A stretch of 44,077 nt of DNA. It comes from a virus. Made by a program: the position numbers and the translations under genes. The DNA is taken from positions 1-44,077 of the IMG/VR virus record IMGVR_UViG_3300027851_000050. The stretch is one strand, 5' to 3'. Below are positions 37,637-44,077 of the stretch, one piece after another. Numbering within the stretch: position 1 is the stretch's first letter; every line of letters starts with the position of its first letter. The notes beneath the pieces are model-generated. The model was not told where the DNA came from, did not search any database, and was given only the letters and a program-made list of their open reading frames with translations.

Positions 37637-37947
37637 TACCGCACCCTCACCCTGTCGCCATTCGGTTCTTCCGGCCCCCACTCGCGCTGCCGGTTGATCT
37701 CCAGTTTTCTGCCGATCACTTCAGCAAGAGACGTACCCGCCTCGTGCAACTCTCGCATGGCGACGATGCACACGTCGGCGATTTCTTCATGTCGGTTAAA
37801 ATATTGGACTGGATAGACACATGTCGCCCCGAATAATTCCTCAACCTCTTCGTCAAACTTGTCCGCAAGGACCTCTTCCGTGGCATTCGGAAACGTCTCC
37901 AGGCTCCACTCAACCACATTTTTTTCGATGTCTTCAAAATTGGTCAT
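37636..37947 (-). CDS. MazG-like nucleotide pyrophosphohydrolase
   Basis: A 103-aa all-alpha NTP pyrophosphohydrolase of the MazG-like class. The metal-binding Glu/Asp pattern is present: LADKFDEEVEELFG as EExxE, then HEEIADVCIVAMRELHEAG as ExxD, and a C-terminal IGRKLEINRQREWG. The enzymes hydrolyse dNTPs or their altered forms, so it may remove host nucleotides or clean the pool for a modified phage DNA. It sits between the radical SAM and methyltransferase genes. Confidence 0.8.
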   Translation of the reverse strand: MTNFEDIEKNVVEWSLETFPNATEEVLADKFDEEVEELFGATCVYPVQYFNRHEEIADVCIVAMRELHEAGTSLAEVIGRKLEINRQREWGPEEPNGDRVRVR

Positions 37948-37957
37948 ATTTCACCAC

Positions 37958-38776
37958 CTATTTTTTTTTGGCCATAATTGCCGGTCTCGCCCACTGCCGC
38001 TGCCACTTGGCCCATTGCCTATCTCTCTTTCCTTCTGCATCTCGATACAGCATAGCCATAGGCATAAATCCAGCGTCCACGGCTTCATGCATCCTCTTGC
38101 CCGCAGCATCGAAAGTGTCACCATAGTACCCACAGAGGACGTAGGCCCTGAGGCAGTGACTTGTCGTGGTGAATCCGGCGTCAAGCAGCATCTGGCCGGC
38201 AACCCGCAACGGCTCAAGATCGTCAGGCGTGTCGTAGGCGAAAAACATCTGCTTCGGCCTTAGCTTTCGCAGTTCTTCGACATGCCAGTCTTGCAGTCGA
38301 GCGGCCTCAAGCCCCCCGGTAAACTCAATCCGATGGCCGTTGGATTTCTGGCTTGCGAGCATGGCGAAGACCGACTTTTGATGAGCCTCGGAGCACGCCA
38401 GCAGATTATCGTCGAGTACATTCCACCCCTCGGTGATCGGCAGCTCTCTGACCTCTGCCCCTTCTCGCCGCCACACCTGACAAAACCAGCAACGATTGGG
38501 ACAACCCCTTGAAGTGAGTACGTAACCGTTTTTCACATATCGCCCTGGCACAAAATCACCACCCGGTTCATTCATGGCCGGTCCGCCGATCCGCACAGGG
38601 GCGACGTGTTTCCACATCACCGCCAGTCTCTCTGCTATCGGGATATCCCAAGTGAATGCCACAGATATATGAATCTCGTCGGCCTCGTCGAACATTGATG
38701 GCTGGCAGTTTATCCTGGCCATAACGTCGTCAGGCGTCGCGGTCGTCCGACGGGGGAAAACCCTGATTATCCGCAT
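37958..38776 (-). CDS. Radical SAM enzyme of a phage-associated family
   Basis: A 272-aa radical SAM protein. GCPNRCWFC (Cys92, 96, 99) is the CxxxCxxC site for the 4Fe-4S cluster that splits S-adenosylmethionine. It is followed by DDNLLACSEAHQKSVFAML, IEFTGGLEAARLQ, FFAYDTPDDLEPL, YVLCGYYGDTFDAAGKRM and a closing PMAMLYRD block. I recall this arrangement in other phage genomes, but the substrate is not known to me. Between the RecT and MazG genes, it may act on nucleotides, RNA or a peptide. Confidence 0.85.
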   Translation of the reverse strand: MRIIRVFPRRTTATPDDVMARINCQPSMFDEADEIHISVAFTWDIPIAERLAVMWKHVAPVRIGGPAMNEPGGDFVPGRYVKNGYVLTSRGCPNRCWFCQVWRREGAEVRELPITEGWNVLDDNLLACSEAHQKSVFAMLASQKSNGHRIEFTGGLEAARLQDWHVEELRKLRPKQMFFAYDTPDDLEPLRVAGQMLLDAGFTTTSHCLRAYVLCGYYGDTFDAAGKRMHEAVDAGFMPMAMLYRDAEGKRDRQWAKWQRQWARPAIMAKKK

Positions 38777-38782
38777 TTCAGG

Positions 38783-40027
38783 TCATGCCTTGCCGACATT
38801 GAAAGCCGGGCACATCTTCGAGCACTCCGACAGTTCGCAATCGCTCTTTGCAACCGGCCGCCCGCCAGCTTCAGGACACGCGATCATCGGCACCTCGCCA
38901 TTGCCCTTGGACAGATCGGCGCGCCGCTTTTCAACGTGCTCCATAATGAATTTCGTCCATGCCTCACCGTGCAGCTTTTCGACCCGCTTATGATGCCGAT
39001 AGGCCCATGTGTCCAGCGCGTCGACGGTGTCTTTCCCGTCGATCTCATTCAATTCCTTGACGATCTGTGGAGGGATGGCACTGGTGTCTACCGGGAGAGA
39101 TTGAGGTTCAGGTTTTGGCGATGGTTCGTCCAGCGGCGGTTCTGGTTCCGGTGCTGGCTGCTCGGGCAGTTGATCCTTCTTAGGCTCCGGCTCCGGTTTC
39201 GGCTTTGCCTCTTTCTTCGGCGGCTGGACCGGCTCGGGCTTCACGTCGATATCGACCTTCTGATGCTTCGACGCTTTGATCTCGGCATTGATGTCGACAA
39301 CAGGGTCGTCATCTACCAATGGCACATCCCACACGTCATCCCGCATATCATCCGATTCGTCCATCGCCGACGCCATCTCAACCGACAACAGCCCATATTT
39401 TCCGAGCAACATCCTCAATGTCGTTTTGACTGCCATCTCATTGAAGTTAGAATGCCAAGGGCTCTTTTCCTGTTCCCATGCTTTACTGTATCGTTTCGCG
39501 TGATTTTCGATGTCATCTCGTGATTTGTAGAGCGTCTTGCGGAATCCGTTGGTCGTTTCGAGATAGGCAAAATACCCGACTACGAGGTCGCTGATTGCCA
39601 CCCCGTCAAGATCGATTAGGCCTGATAATTTGTCGATCTTTTTGAGCTCGCCCTCAAGAACCACATCGGCGTTGATGCACCTGTAAATCCCGGATCGCAT
39701 GGCGAGTTGAATGAGCCCCCGATAGCCGATCTGAAATTGAGGGACCGGAACCCCTTGTTTTTTGTACGGGACCACGTAGGCGAACCCGAGCGACTTGTTG
39801 ATCGGGAGCTTGAGTGTCGCGGCCTTGAGCGCTTCGAGTACAACAAGCCGCGGCTCGCATTTCTGCAAGTATGTGTCGCTGGCGTAAAGGTCTATCAGGC
39901 TGGCCACAAACAGGCTGGAATTATCCCGCAACGCGTTTGCGAATTGCTCCTGTACCGATGGTGACGCAATCACCATCTTCAATCTGTCGACCGCTGTCGG
40001 CTGCTTTTGTGCTGGTAAATTACTCAT
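38783..40027 (-). CDS. recT: RecT single-strand annealing protein with C-terminal extension
   Basis: A 414-aa protein. Residues 1 to about 235 are RecT: KCEPRLVVLEALKAATLKL, FQIGYRGLIQLAMRSGIYRC and AVKTTLRMLLGKYGLLSVE. Beyond about 245 comes a long Pro/Glu/Lys linker (PKPEPEPKKDQLPEQPAPEP and similar), a helix (NEIDGKDTVDALDTWAYRHH) and a final cysteine cluster (CPEAGG, CELSECSKMCPAF). Usual RecT proteins end near 270-310 aa, so the extension is notable. It works with the exonuclease encoded upstream. Confidence 0.93.
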   Translation of the reverse strand: MSNLPAQKQPTAVDRLKMVIASPSVQEQFANALRDNSSLFVASLIDLYASDTYLQKCEPRLVVLEALKAATLKLPINKSLGFAYVVPYKKQGVPVPQFQIGYRGLIQLAMRSGIYRCINADVVLEGELKKIDKLSGLIDLDGVAISDLVVGYFAYLETTNGFRKTLYKSRDDIENHAKRYSKAWEQEKSPWHSNFNEMAVKTTLRMLLGKYGLLSVEMASAMDESDDMRDDVWDVPLVDDDPVVDINAEIKASKHQKVDIDVKPEPVQPPKKEAKPKPEPEPKKDQLPEQPAPEPEPPLDEPSPKPEPQSLPVDTSAIPPQIVKELNEIDGKDTVDALDTWAYRHHKRVEKLHGEAWTKFIMEHVEKRRADLSKGNGEVPMIACPEAGGRPVAKSDCELSECSKMCPAFNVGKA

Positions 40028-40853
40028 AAATTGCGATCTCCTTGGCTTGTGCCCATTTGGGCATCATGATTGTTTGAATTTCGTCGCCATACCCGGGCCA
40101 CTCGTTGCGATCCGAGCACCACTTGAACAGCCGCAGCAGGTCGGCGGCTTCGCGCTTGCCTTTGTCGATGTCGTCTTGATCGAGCTGATAGACTGCCACG
40201 GCGTGCGGCGGGGATTTCTCCACGGCGACGAAGATGAACGTACGGTACTGCTGCCCCAGGACTTGCGATACCCCGTCGAGGTAGTAGCCAGACTGGAGAT
40301 AGTATGAATAGTTGTAGATGGTACGGGCGAATCCCTCGGGCGATGCGTCCTCGCACGTCTTGAGGTCGACGAGGATTTGCCGCTCGGGGATGTGCCAATC
40401 AGGTCGGCACTTGCAGAGCAAGCCGGTTGCCTCATCGGTCCAGTAGAACGATTCTTCGGCGATCCCCATCTGATCCAGCAGATACGATGCGCCAGTGTGC
40501 CGCCGCAGAGCCATTTCCATGTTCTGGATCAGCTCGTAGTCGGCAAGGTCGATGACAGCCCGGTTGCCCGAGTTATCGATGAATAACTGATGCTCTGCTT
40601 TTCCCGCTTTGGTTCTCCGGTCAACGGCAGGCGCGACTGCGAACTCGACATCGAACAGATGCGGTTCGAGTGCCAGCGTGTGAAACGCCGAGCCTATCAT
40701 CATCGGTTTCGTCGGCGGTTCCCATGCGCCGTAGATGTATTTTGCTGCATAGTGTGCCGGGGTCTTGCGGAGCAGTGCCAGCGCTGATTTGCTGATTCCG
40801 TCCGACCGATGATAATCGTGGTTGGATAGTCCTGCGTAGCGGCCTGGTTTCAT
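40020..40853 (-). CDS. RecE-like exonuclease (PD-(D/E)XK)
   Basis: A 277-aa nuclease partner of RecT, giving 3' single strands for annealing. It starts GRYAGLSNHDYHRSDGISKS, then ALALLRKTPAHYAAKYI and IGSAFHTLALEP. The active site is CRPDWHIPERQILVDLKT, where the D and DLK of the PD-D-x-K core are visible, followed by the Q/Y motif (NYSYYLQSGYYLDGVSQ). This is the DUF3799/RecE C-terminal type rather than lambda Exo. It overlaps recT by 8 bp. Confidence 0.92.
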   Translation of the reverse strand: MKPGRYAGLSNHDYHRSDGISKSALALLRKTPAHYAAKYIYGAWEPPTKPMMIGSAFHTLALEPHLFDVEFAVAPAVDRRTKAGKAEHQLFIDNSGNRAVIDLADYELIQNMEMALRRHTGASYLLDQMGIAEESFYWTDEATGLLCKCRPDWHIPERQILVDLKTCEDASPEGFARTIYNYSYYLQSGYYLDGVSQVLGQQYRTFIFVAVEKSPPHAVAVYQLDQDDIDKGKREAADLLRLFKWCSDRNEWPGYGDEIQTIMMPKWAQAKEIAIYE

Positions 40854-41131
40854 TCGTCGTCACCGTCTGAACCGGGGAACATGTCGGCGATGATCGGAGA
40901 TATAGAGCCAATTTCGTCGATCAGCCCGGACACCTTTTGCCCTGAGATGGCCTTTGCGATTCGCTTGATATTCTTCTTGTCGGTCCCGGTGATCGGCTCA
41001 GAACATTCCGCTACCGCAAGCTCAATCTCGCTATCAATTACATCGTCGCAATCGCTTTTTGCCACCTCCAGCGCGGTGTATGCACTGGCCACCTTTCGTA
41101 TGCACTCGATAATCCTTTCGTTTTTCGTCAT
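40850..41131 (-). CDS. Hypothetical acidic protein next to recE
   Basis: A 93-aa acidic, helical protein: MTKNERIIECIRKVASAYTA, then VAKSDCDDVIDSEIELAVAE, and an IKRIAKAISGQKV segment ending in a Gly-Asp-Asp tail. I start at ATG 41131, behind GAGGGGACCGAA, rather than at 41167. Its stop overlaps the recE start (ATGA). Unknown, but its place suggests a recombination accessory. Confidence 0.6.
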   Translation of the reverse strand: MTKNERIIECIRKVASAYTALEVAKSDCDDVIDSEIELAVAECSEPITGTDKKNIKRIAKAISGQKVSGLIDEIGSISPIIADMFPGSDGDDE

Positions 41132-41142
41132 TTCGGTCCCCT

Positions 41143-42000
41143 CTATACAGTTTGTGGAAATCTCCATCGATCGGTTAACAGCTCAAACCCCTTCTCTTCC
41201 TCGCTCATCTCGTAGCATTTGCCGCCGCTCTCAACCCACCGAGCCGACGGCGCCTTGTTCTCGATCCGGTCCCACTGACATTCATGGTAGCGAGCGCAGA
41301 TAAACTGCTTGTCGTGCCTCATGCAGTGCGTTACCCGGTCGAAAATTGCGAGGTCACGCTCGGCCTCGTAATTCTTCGATGTGCTCTTTGTATACGACTT
41401 CTGGTACTTCGCCTTTTTTCCTTTCTTTGCTTCCCGGTAGCAGTCGTCGCACGACCGCGCCCCATTCGCCCGGGTGATCTTCTCTCCACCGCACTCGCAC
41501 TCGCACAACCAAAAAAATGAGTTTGATTTATCGGTGTACTTGCGCCCGTAGGGATACAGGTAGGTCAGTTTGCCGTGCCGCTGGCCAGCAACATCTTTAC
41601 CCGGCATAGCGTCAGGCCAGAGCACGCATGTACCCGGTCGCGGCCTCGCTGGGGCCGGGACATATGGCTGATTCTGTTTCAGCTTATCCTTTTTGGCACA
41701 GCCACAAGACATTACCGTTGCCTGGTTGACGATGTGCTCGTTACCACAATCACAGATAGCGAGATAGTGCCACCGCGACCCCTCGCGGCGCCTGCTTCGG
41801 CGCTTGAGATACATCGGCCGCAGGATAAGTAACCGACCCTGCCGTTCTCCTGTCCGGTCTTTCTCCGGCACCACATCCGGCCAATACGCGCACTCTTGAT
41901 CAGACCGCAGCTTTGTGGTATACTTCTCTTGGTTGGTTTGGTTTTTCGGCTCGACAGTTCCCGCTGTCGAGCCGTTTTTGTTTGATATCGGCGCGTTCAT
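41143..42000 (-). CDS. Protein with duplicated zinc-binding domain
   Basis: A 285-aa protein with two copies of one domain. Copy 1 (about 40-105) has CAYWPDVVPEKDRTGERQGR, then AICDCGNEHI and SCGCAKK. Copy 2 (about 122-190) has CVLWPDAMPGKDVAGQRHGK, then WLCECECGGEKI and RSCDDCYR. The G-x-R-x-GKL, then C-x-CG and SCGC layout resembles zinc domains often found beside phage AP2 or HNH proteins. The C-terminus adds CMRHDKQFICARYHEC. I start at ATG 42000 (ATGA with the upstream gene). Nucleic-acid binding is likely. Confidence 0.65.
   Translation of the reverse strand: MNAPISNKNGSTAGTVEPKNQTNQEKYTTKLRSDQECAYWPDVVPEKDRTGERQGRLLILRPMYLKRRSRRREGSRWHYLAICDCGNEHIVNQATVMSCGCAKKDKLKQNQPYVPAPARPRPGTCVLWPDAMPGKDVAGQRHGKLTYLYPYGRKYTDKSNSFFWLCECECGGEKITRANGARSCDDCYREAKKGKKAKYQKSYTKSTSKNYEAERDLAIFDRVTHCMRHDKQFICARYHECQWDRIENKAPSARWVESGGKCYEMSEEEKGFELLTDRWRFPQTV
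41947..41983 (+). terminator. Strong hairpin with T tract on the plus strand
   Basis: CGGCTCGACAG (41947-41957) and CTGTCGAGCCG (41964-41974) form a perfect 11-bp stem with loop TTCCCG, followed on the plus strand by TTTTTGTTT. This is an intrinsic terminator for rightward transcription, but it lies inside the first 20 codons of a leftward gene. It could end antisense transcripts; in the leftward mRNA it is a hairpin just after the start codon. Confidence 0.6.
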
Positions 42001-42179
42001 TCCCACGGCTCCCAATCCGGCACGTCAAGCCCGTCGCTTTCTTCTCCGGTAATACAGACCACCATGCCGTTTTCCTCGACAATCTCCAGATCGTCTATCT
42101 GCCGGCAGCCCATCTCGTCGTCGAAATGCACGCATTTTTCGCACGAGTCCCATGTGATACGGCCTATGGTCATGGTCAT
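41997..42179 (-). CDS. Small cysteine-containing protein
   Basis: A 60-aa protein: WDSCEKCVHFDDEMGCRQID, then an acidic segment with VVCITGEES and an end of DWEPWE. The CxxC-x7-C and later Cys suggest one zinc site. It overlaps the next gene by ATGA and is separated from its upstream neighbour by 2 bp. No family recognised. Confidence 0.6.
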   Translation of the reverse strand: MTMTIGRITWDSCEKCVHFDDEMGCRQIDDLEIVEENGMVVCITGEESDGLDVPDWEPWE

Positions 42180-42181
42180 GG

Positions 42182-42625
42182 CTACAGCTCCGGCAGCTCA
42201 GCGACAGGTTTCAGCCGTGACGCCATGATAATTGCAGCCGCCGTCTTGTTAGAATGGTCAAAATCTTTCCGCTGTTCTTCGGTGAGGTTGGAAACGTCGA
42301 TCCGTTCGGCCACCTTGCGCGATCGGTAGGCAAAGCGTCCGGCCGACTTCAGTTTCGATGTCGAGAGCGTCAGTTTTTCTTTGTCACTCAAAACCTTGTA
42401 GCCGTTCGGAGTGTCGGGACCGATGACAATTCCGTGCTCCTTCTCTTCCAGATTGCGCCAGCGGTTGACAACGGCCATGTATCGGCTTGTTCTCCGTTGA
42501 GCACCGATCAGTGCTTCAATGTCATCGTGCGGCACCTTGTCGCCGATCTTCAGTGACTGGTACTTCTCCCGTAATGCTCTTACTTCCAGCTCTGTCGGTA
42601 CTCCACCTAAATACAGTTTACTCAT
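42182..42625 (-). CDS. Hypothetical early protein
   Basis: A 147-aa protein with a helical N-terminal part (TELEVRALREKYQSLKIG, then DDIEALIGAQRRTSRYMAVV) and a basic middle (SKLKSAGRFAYRSRKVAERI). I start at ATG 42625, as AGGAG is 7 bases away, whereas it is too close for the ATG at 42631. Unknown; the basic, helical make-up suggests DNA binding. The pentamer array begins shortly upstream. Confidence 0.6.
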   Translation of the reverse strand: MSKLYLGGVPTELEVRALREKYQSLKIGDKVPHDDIEALIGAQRRTSRYMAVVNRWRNLEEKEHGIVIGPDTPNGYKVLSDKEKLTLSTSKLKSAGRFAYRSRKVAERIDVSNLTEEQRKDFDHSNKTAAAIIMASRLKPVAELPEL

Positions 42626-42693
42626 GTTCATGCTCCTTTTGGTTGTTGGCTTTTCGCTTCAACAGTTGGCCCAAAAATGGACCCACAAATCAC

Positions 42694-43099
42694 CTCGTTC
42701 CTCGCCCTGCCGCGTTCCTCGCCTCGCCAAGCCGTGCCTCGCCCTGCCGTGCCATGCCACGCCGCGTTCCTTGCCTTGCCGTGCCTTGCCTCGCCGTGCC
42801 ACGTTCCTTGCCCAGCCCCGCCATGCCAAGCCTGGCCTTGCCTTGCCTTGCCTCGCCGTGCCACGTTCCTTGCCTCGCCCGGCCCTGCCGAGCCCTGCCT
42901 TGCCGTGCCGCGCCGAGCCCCGCCTCGCCATGCCTCGCCGTGCCTCGTTCCTCGCCCTGCCGCGTTCCTCGCCTCGCCAAGCCGTGGCTCGCCTCGCCAA
43001 GCCGTGGCTCGCCTCGTTCCCTGCCATGCCCTGCCACGCCCCGCCTTGCCACGCCTCGCCATGCCTCGCCGTGCCGAGCCTTGCCGAGCCCCGCCGCGT
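42694..43099. repeat. Punctuated GCC pentamer array between two early genes
   Basis: About 400 bp of NNGCC pentamers with punctuating 7-mers GCGTTCC, ACGTTCC or TCGTTCC. Counts of pentamers between punctuations are 2, 9, 6, 11, 15, 2 and 9, then a last run of about 15. A 44-bp piece (42694-42737) recurs exactly at 42943-42986, and a 20-bp piece (units TCGCC-TCGCC-AAGCC-GTGGC) is duplicated in tandem. It replaces any gene between 42625 and 43099; the open frames across it are effects of composition. Confidence 0.88.
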
Positions 43100-43764
43100 T
43101 ATTTCATCGGCTTAACATCAGCGATAAACCTACCGAACGTCCCGCTTGACCCACTGCTCGGTCTCCAGTCGCCCATGCCGCAAAGAGCCCCGGAGAGGTT
43201 GAAAACCTGCTGCAAAACATCCAGCGTCAACCCGCTCAACTCCTCATCAAGCACGGTGAGCGAGCCGACAAGCGTCCATTCCCGGAACATCGGCCTAACC
43301 CGTACATGCTTCGCCCGACCAATCGCCGCCCGCTTGACCAACAGCTCGAACCCGAGCGATTCCGAAACCTCCAGATGAGCCAGAAAATCGTTGTTGCCGA
43401 TCAGGTCACGGATAGGATCGAGCGATATCGGCTGGCCCTTCACGAGCAAGCGCCATTGCTGCTGGTCAAGCATGATGCCGCTCTGCGTCTGTTTTTTGTA
43501 GGTTTCCTTGCCCCGCTTGATCATCTTCGACCCGCCTTCCCGGAGCATGGTCATGAGGTTGTCGCTCGGCATCCCCAATTCCCGACCGTCATGGTACAGG
43601 TAGCCGATCCATGTCCACGCCGGGGTCCGGTCATCGCCCGCTACCGAGTTCGGCTTGTTTGCCGGGTCTTTCGCCCATGCCGTCACCTTCTCAGAAAAAG
43701 AGATGTTGTCGTTGTGCATGAGTAATGGTGTTTGCCCGGTGATTTCAACTTGATACTGGTTCAT
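43099..43764 (-). CDS. Hypothetical protein, first gene of the right operon
   Basis: A 221-aa protein beginning MNQYQVEITGQTPLLMHNDN, with ATG behind AAGGGGACCAAAA. The ITGQTPLLMHND start followed by charged helix (SFSEKVTAWAKDPANKPN) and an RTPAWTWIGYLYHDGRELGM segment is a type I have seen only as a phage protein of unknown function. A later part (NDFLAHLEVSESLGFELLVK, VRPMFREWTLVGSLTVLD) has a ferredoxin-like strand/helix alternation, slightly reminiscent of the Cas7/RAMP fold. I do not claim that relation. It is bracketed by two pentamer arrays. Confidence 0.65.
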   Translation of the reverse strand: MNQYQVEITGQTPLLMHNDNISFSEKVTAWAKDPANKPNSVAGDDRTPAWTWIGYLYHDGRELGMPSDNLMTMLREGGSKMIKRGKETYKKQTQSGIMLDQQQWRLLVKGQPISLDPIRDLIGNNDFLAHLEVSESLGFELLVKRAAIGRAKHVRVRPMFREWTLVGSLTVLDEELSGLTLDVLQQVFNLSGALCGMGDWRPSSGSSGTFGRFIADVKPMK

Positions 43765-43802
43765 TTTTGGTCCCCTTGTGGTTGTTGGTTTTTATTGCTG
43801 AG

Positions 43803-43834
43803 TGACCTCATTTCTGACGTCAGTTTTGACGTCA
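43803..43834. promoter_or_regulatory. Three 12-bp spaced TGACGTCA-type operator repeats
   Basis: TGACCTCA (43803), TGACGTCA (43815) and TGACGTCA (43827) repeat with exact 12-bp spacing upstream of the 43764 start codon. Each perfect copy is an 8-bp palindrome. On the minus strand TTGACG (43835-43830) could be a -35 element; I see no good -10 after it. They probably bind a dimeric regulator of the right operon. Confidence 0.5.
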
Positions 43835-43835
43835 A

Positions 43836-44077
43836 TTCTTGTTCCTTGTTCCTAGCCTTGCCCTGCCTAGCCTTGCCGAGCCTTGCCCCGCCGAGCCGCG
43901 TTCCTTGCCTTGCCTTGCCCCGCCGAGCCGAGCCTTGCCTTGCCACGCCCCGCCCCGCCGAGCCGCGTTCCTTGCCTTGCCTTGCCCCGCCGAGCCGAGC
44001 CTTGCCTTGCCACGCCCCGCCATGCCGAGCCGCGTTCCTTGCCTTGCCTTGCCTTGCCTTGCCCAGCCGTGCCCAGC
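43836..44077. repeat. Punctuated GCC pentamer array, right end
   Basis: NNGCC pentamers with 7-mers (TTGTTCC twice at the edge, then GCGTTCC). It holds a tandem 67-bp repeat: 43876-43954 equals bases 1-79, while 43952-44077 equals bases 10-135. Thus the window end equals its start with one more copy of the 67-bp unit. Including the left end, the whole array on the circle is about 320-390 bp. Confidence 0.88.

Noticed and set aside
42628-43062. Long minus-strand open frames across the pentamer array (Arg/Gly/Ala-rich proteins of 120-144 aa)
   Set aside because: All three minus frames and several plus frames are open over the same DNA because the units rarely contain stop codons. There is no ribosome-binding site and no coding bias, so they are composition effects.
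43099-43764. A Cas7/RAMP-like CRISPR protein
   Set aside because: The resemblance is limited to a general strand/helix pattern and the N-terminal style. There are no other Cas genes or repeats nearby.

Overview
The window is an almost complete, probably circular or terminally redundant genome of a tailed, lambda/HK97-like siphovirus of a Gram-negative host. This rests on a full HK97-type head module (HNH, TerS, TerL, portal, prohead protease, major capsid), a long-tail module (tail tube, frameshifted G/GT chaperone pair, 1,576-aa tape measure), a lambda gpR-type endolysin, a lipoprotein and several Sec signal peptides. The exact host cannot be read from the sequence. No integrase, transposase, reverse transcriptase, CRISPR array or tRNA gene was recognised. 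Bases 1-135 match the end of the window except that the end carries one extra 67-bp tandem repeat copy, so I treat the ends as joined.

Nearly everything is transcribed leftward (minus strand), with many genes coupled by 4-bp ATGA overlaps. From right to left: (i) 43764-31291 is the early DNA-metabolism operon: a protein of unknown function, zinc-finger proteins, RecE-like exonuclease and RecT annealing protein, a radical SAM enzyme, a MazG-like pyrophosphohydrolase, a helicase-methyltransferase fusion, a lambda-O-like initiator with an internal 12-bp iteron array (probable origin), DnaB helicase, SSB, a CHC2 zinc finger and a packaging-type HNH nuclease. (ii) 31185-16321 is packaging, head and tail. 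(iii) 16321-5540 is tail tip and fibre, a phospholipase-like protein, an unusual run of secreted proteins, a possible lysis set and the endolysin. (iv) 3857-249 is a second leftward operon with a Cro-like regulator, a Rha-type regulator, small membrane proteins, a 40-unit NTG-repeat protein and a RuvC-like resolvase. A short rightward operon (4473-5529) holds three small unknown genes and an XRE regulator.

The most notable finding is in the AT-rich divergent control region (3858-4472). The rightward operon has a sigma70-like promoter whose 17-bp spacer is part of a perfect palindrome, and its leader carries what looks like a complete type III hammerhead ribozyme (4407-4460) ending one base before the Shine-Dalgarno stretch. 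Other unusual features are punctuated pentamer arrays (NNGCC units interrupted by 7-mers ending GTTCC) on both sides of the 43099-43764 gene, a coding 15-bp array in which only two nucleotides per unit vary and never to C on the coding strand, an amber-interrupted secreted gene, and several operator-like palindrome clusters placed inside or beside promoters.
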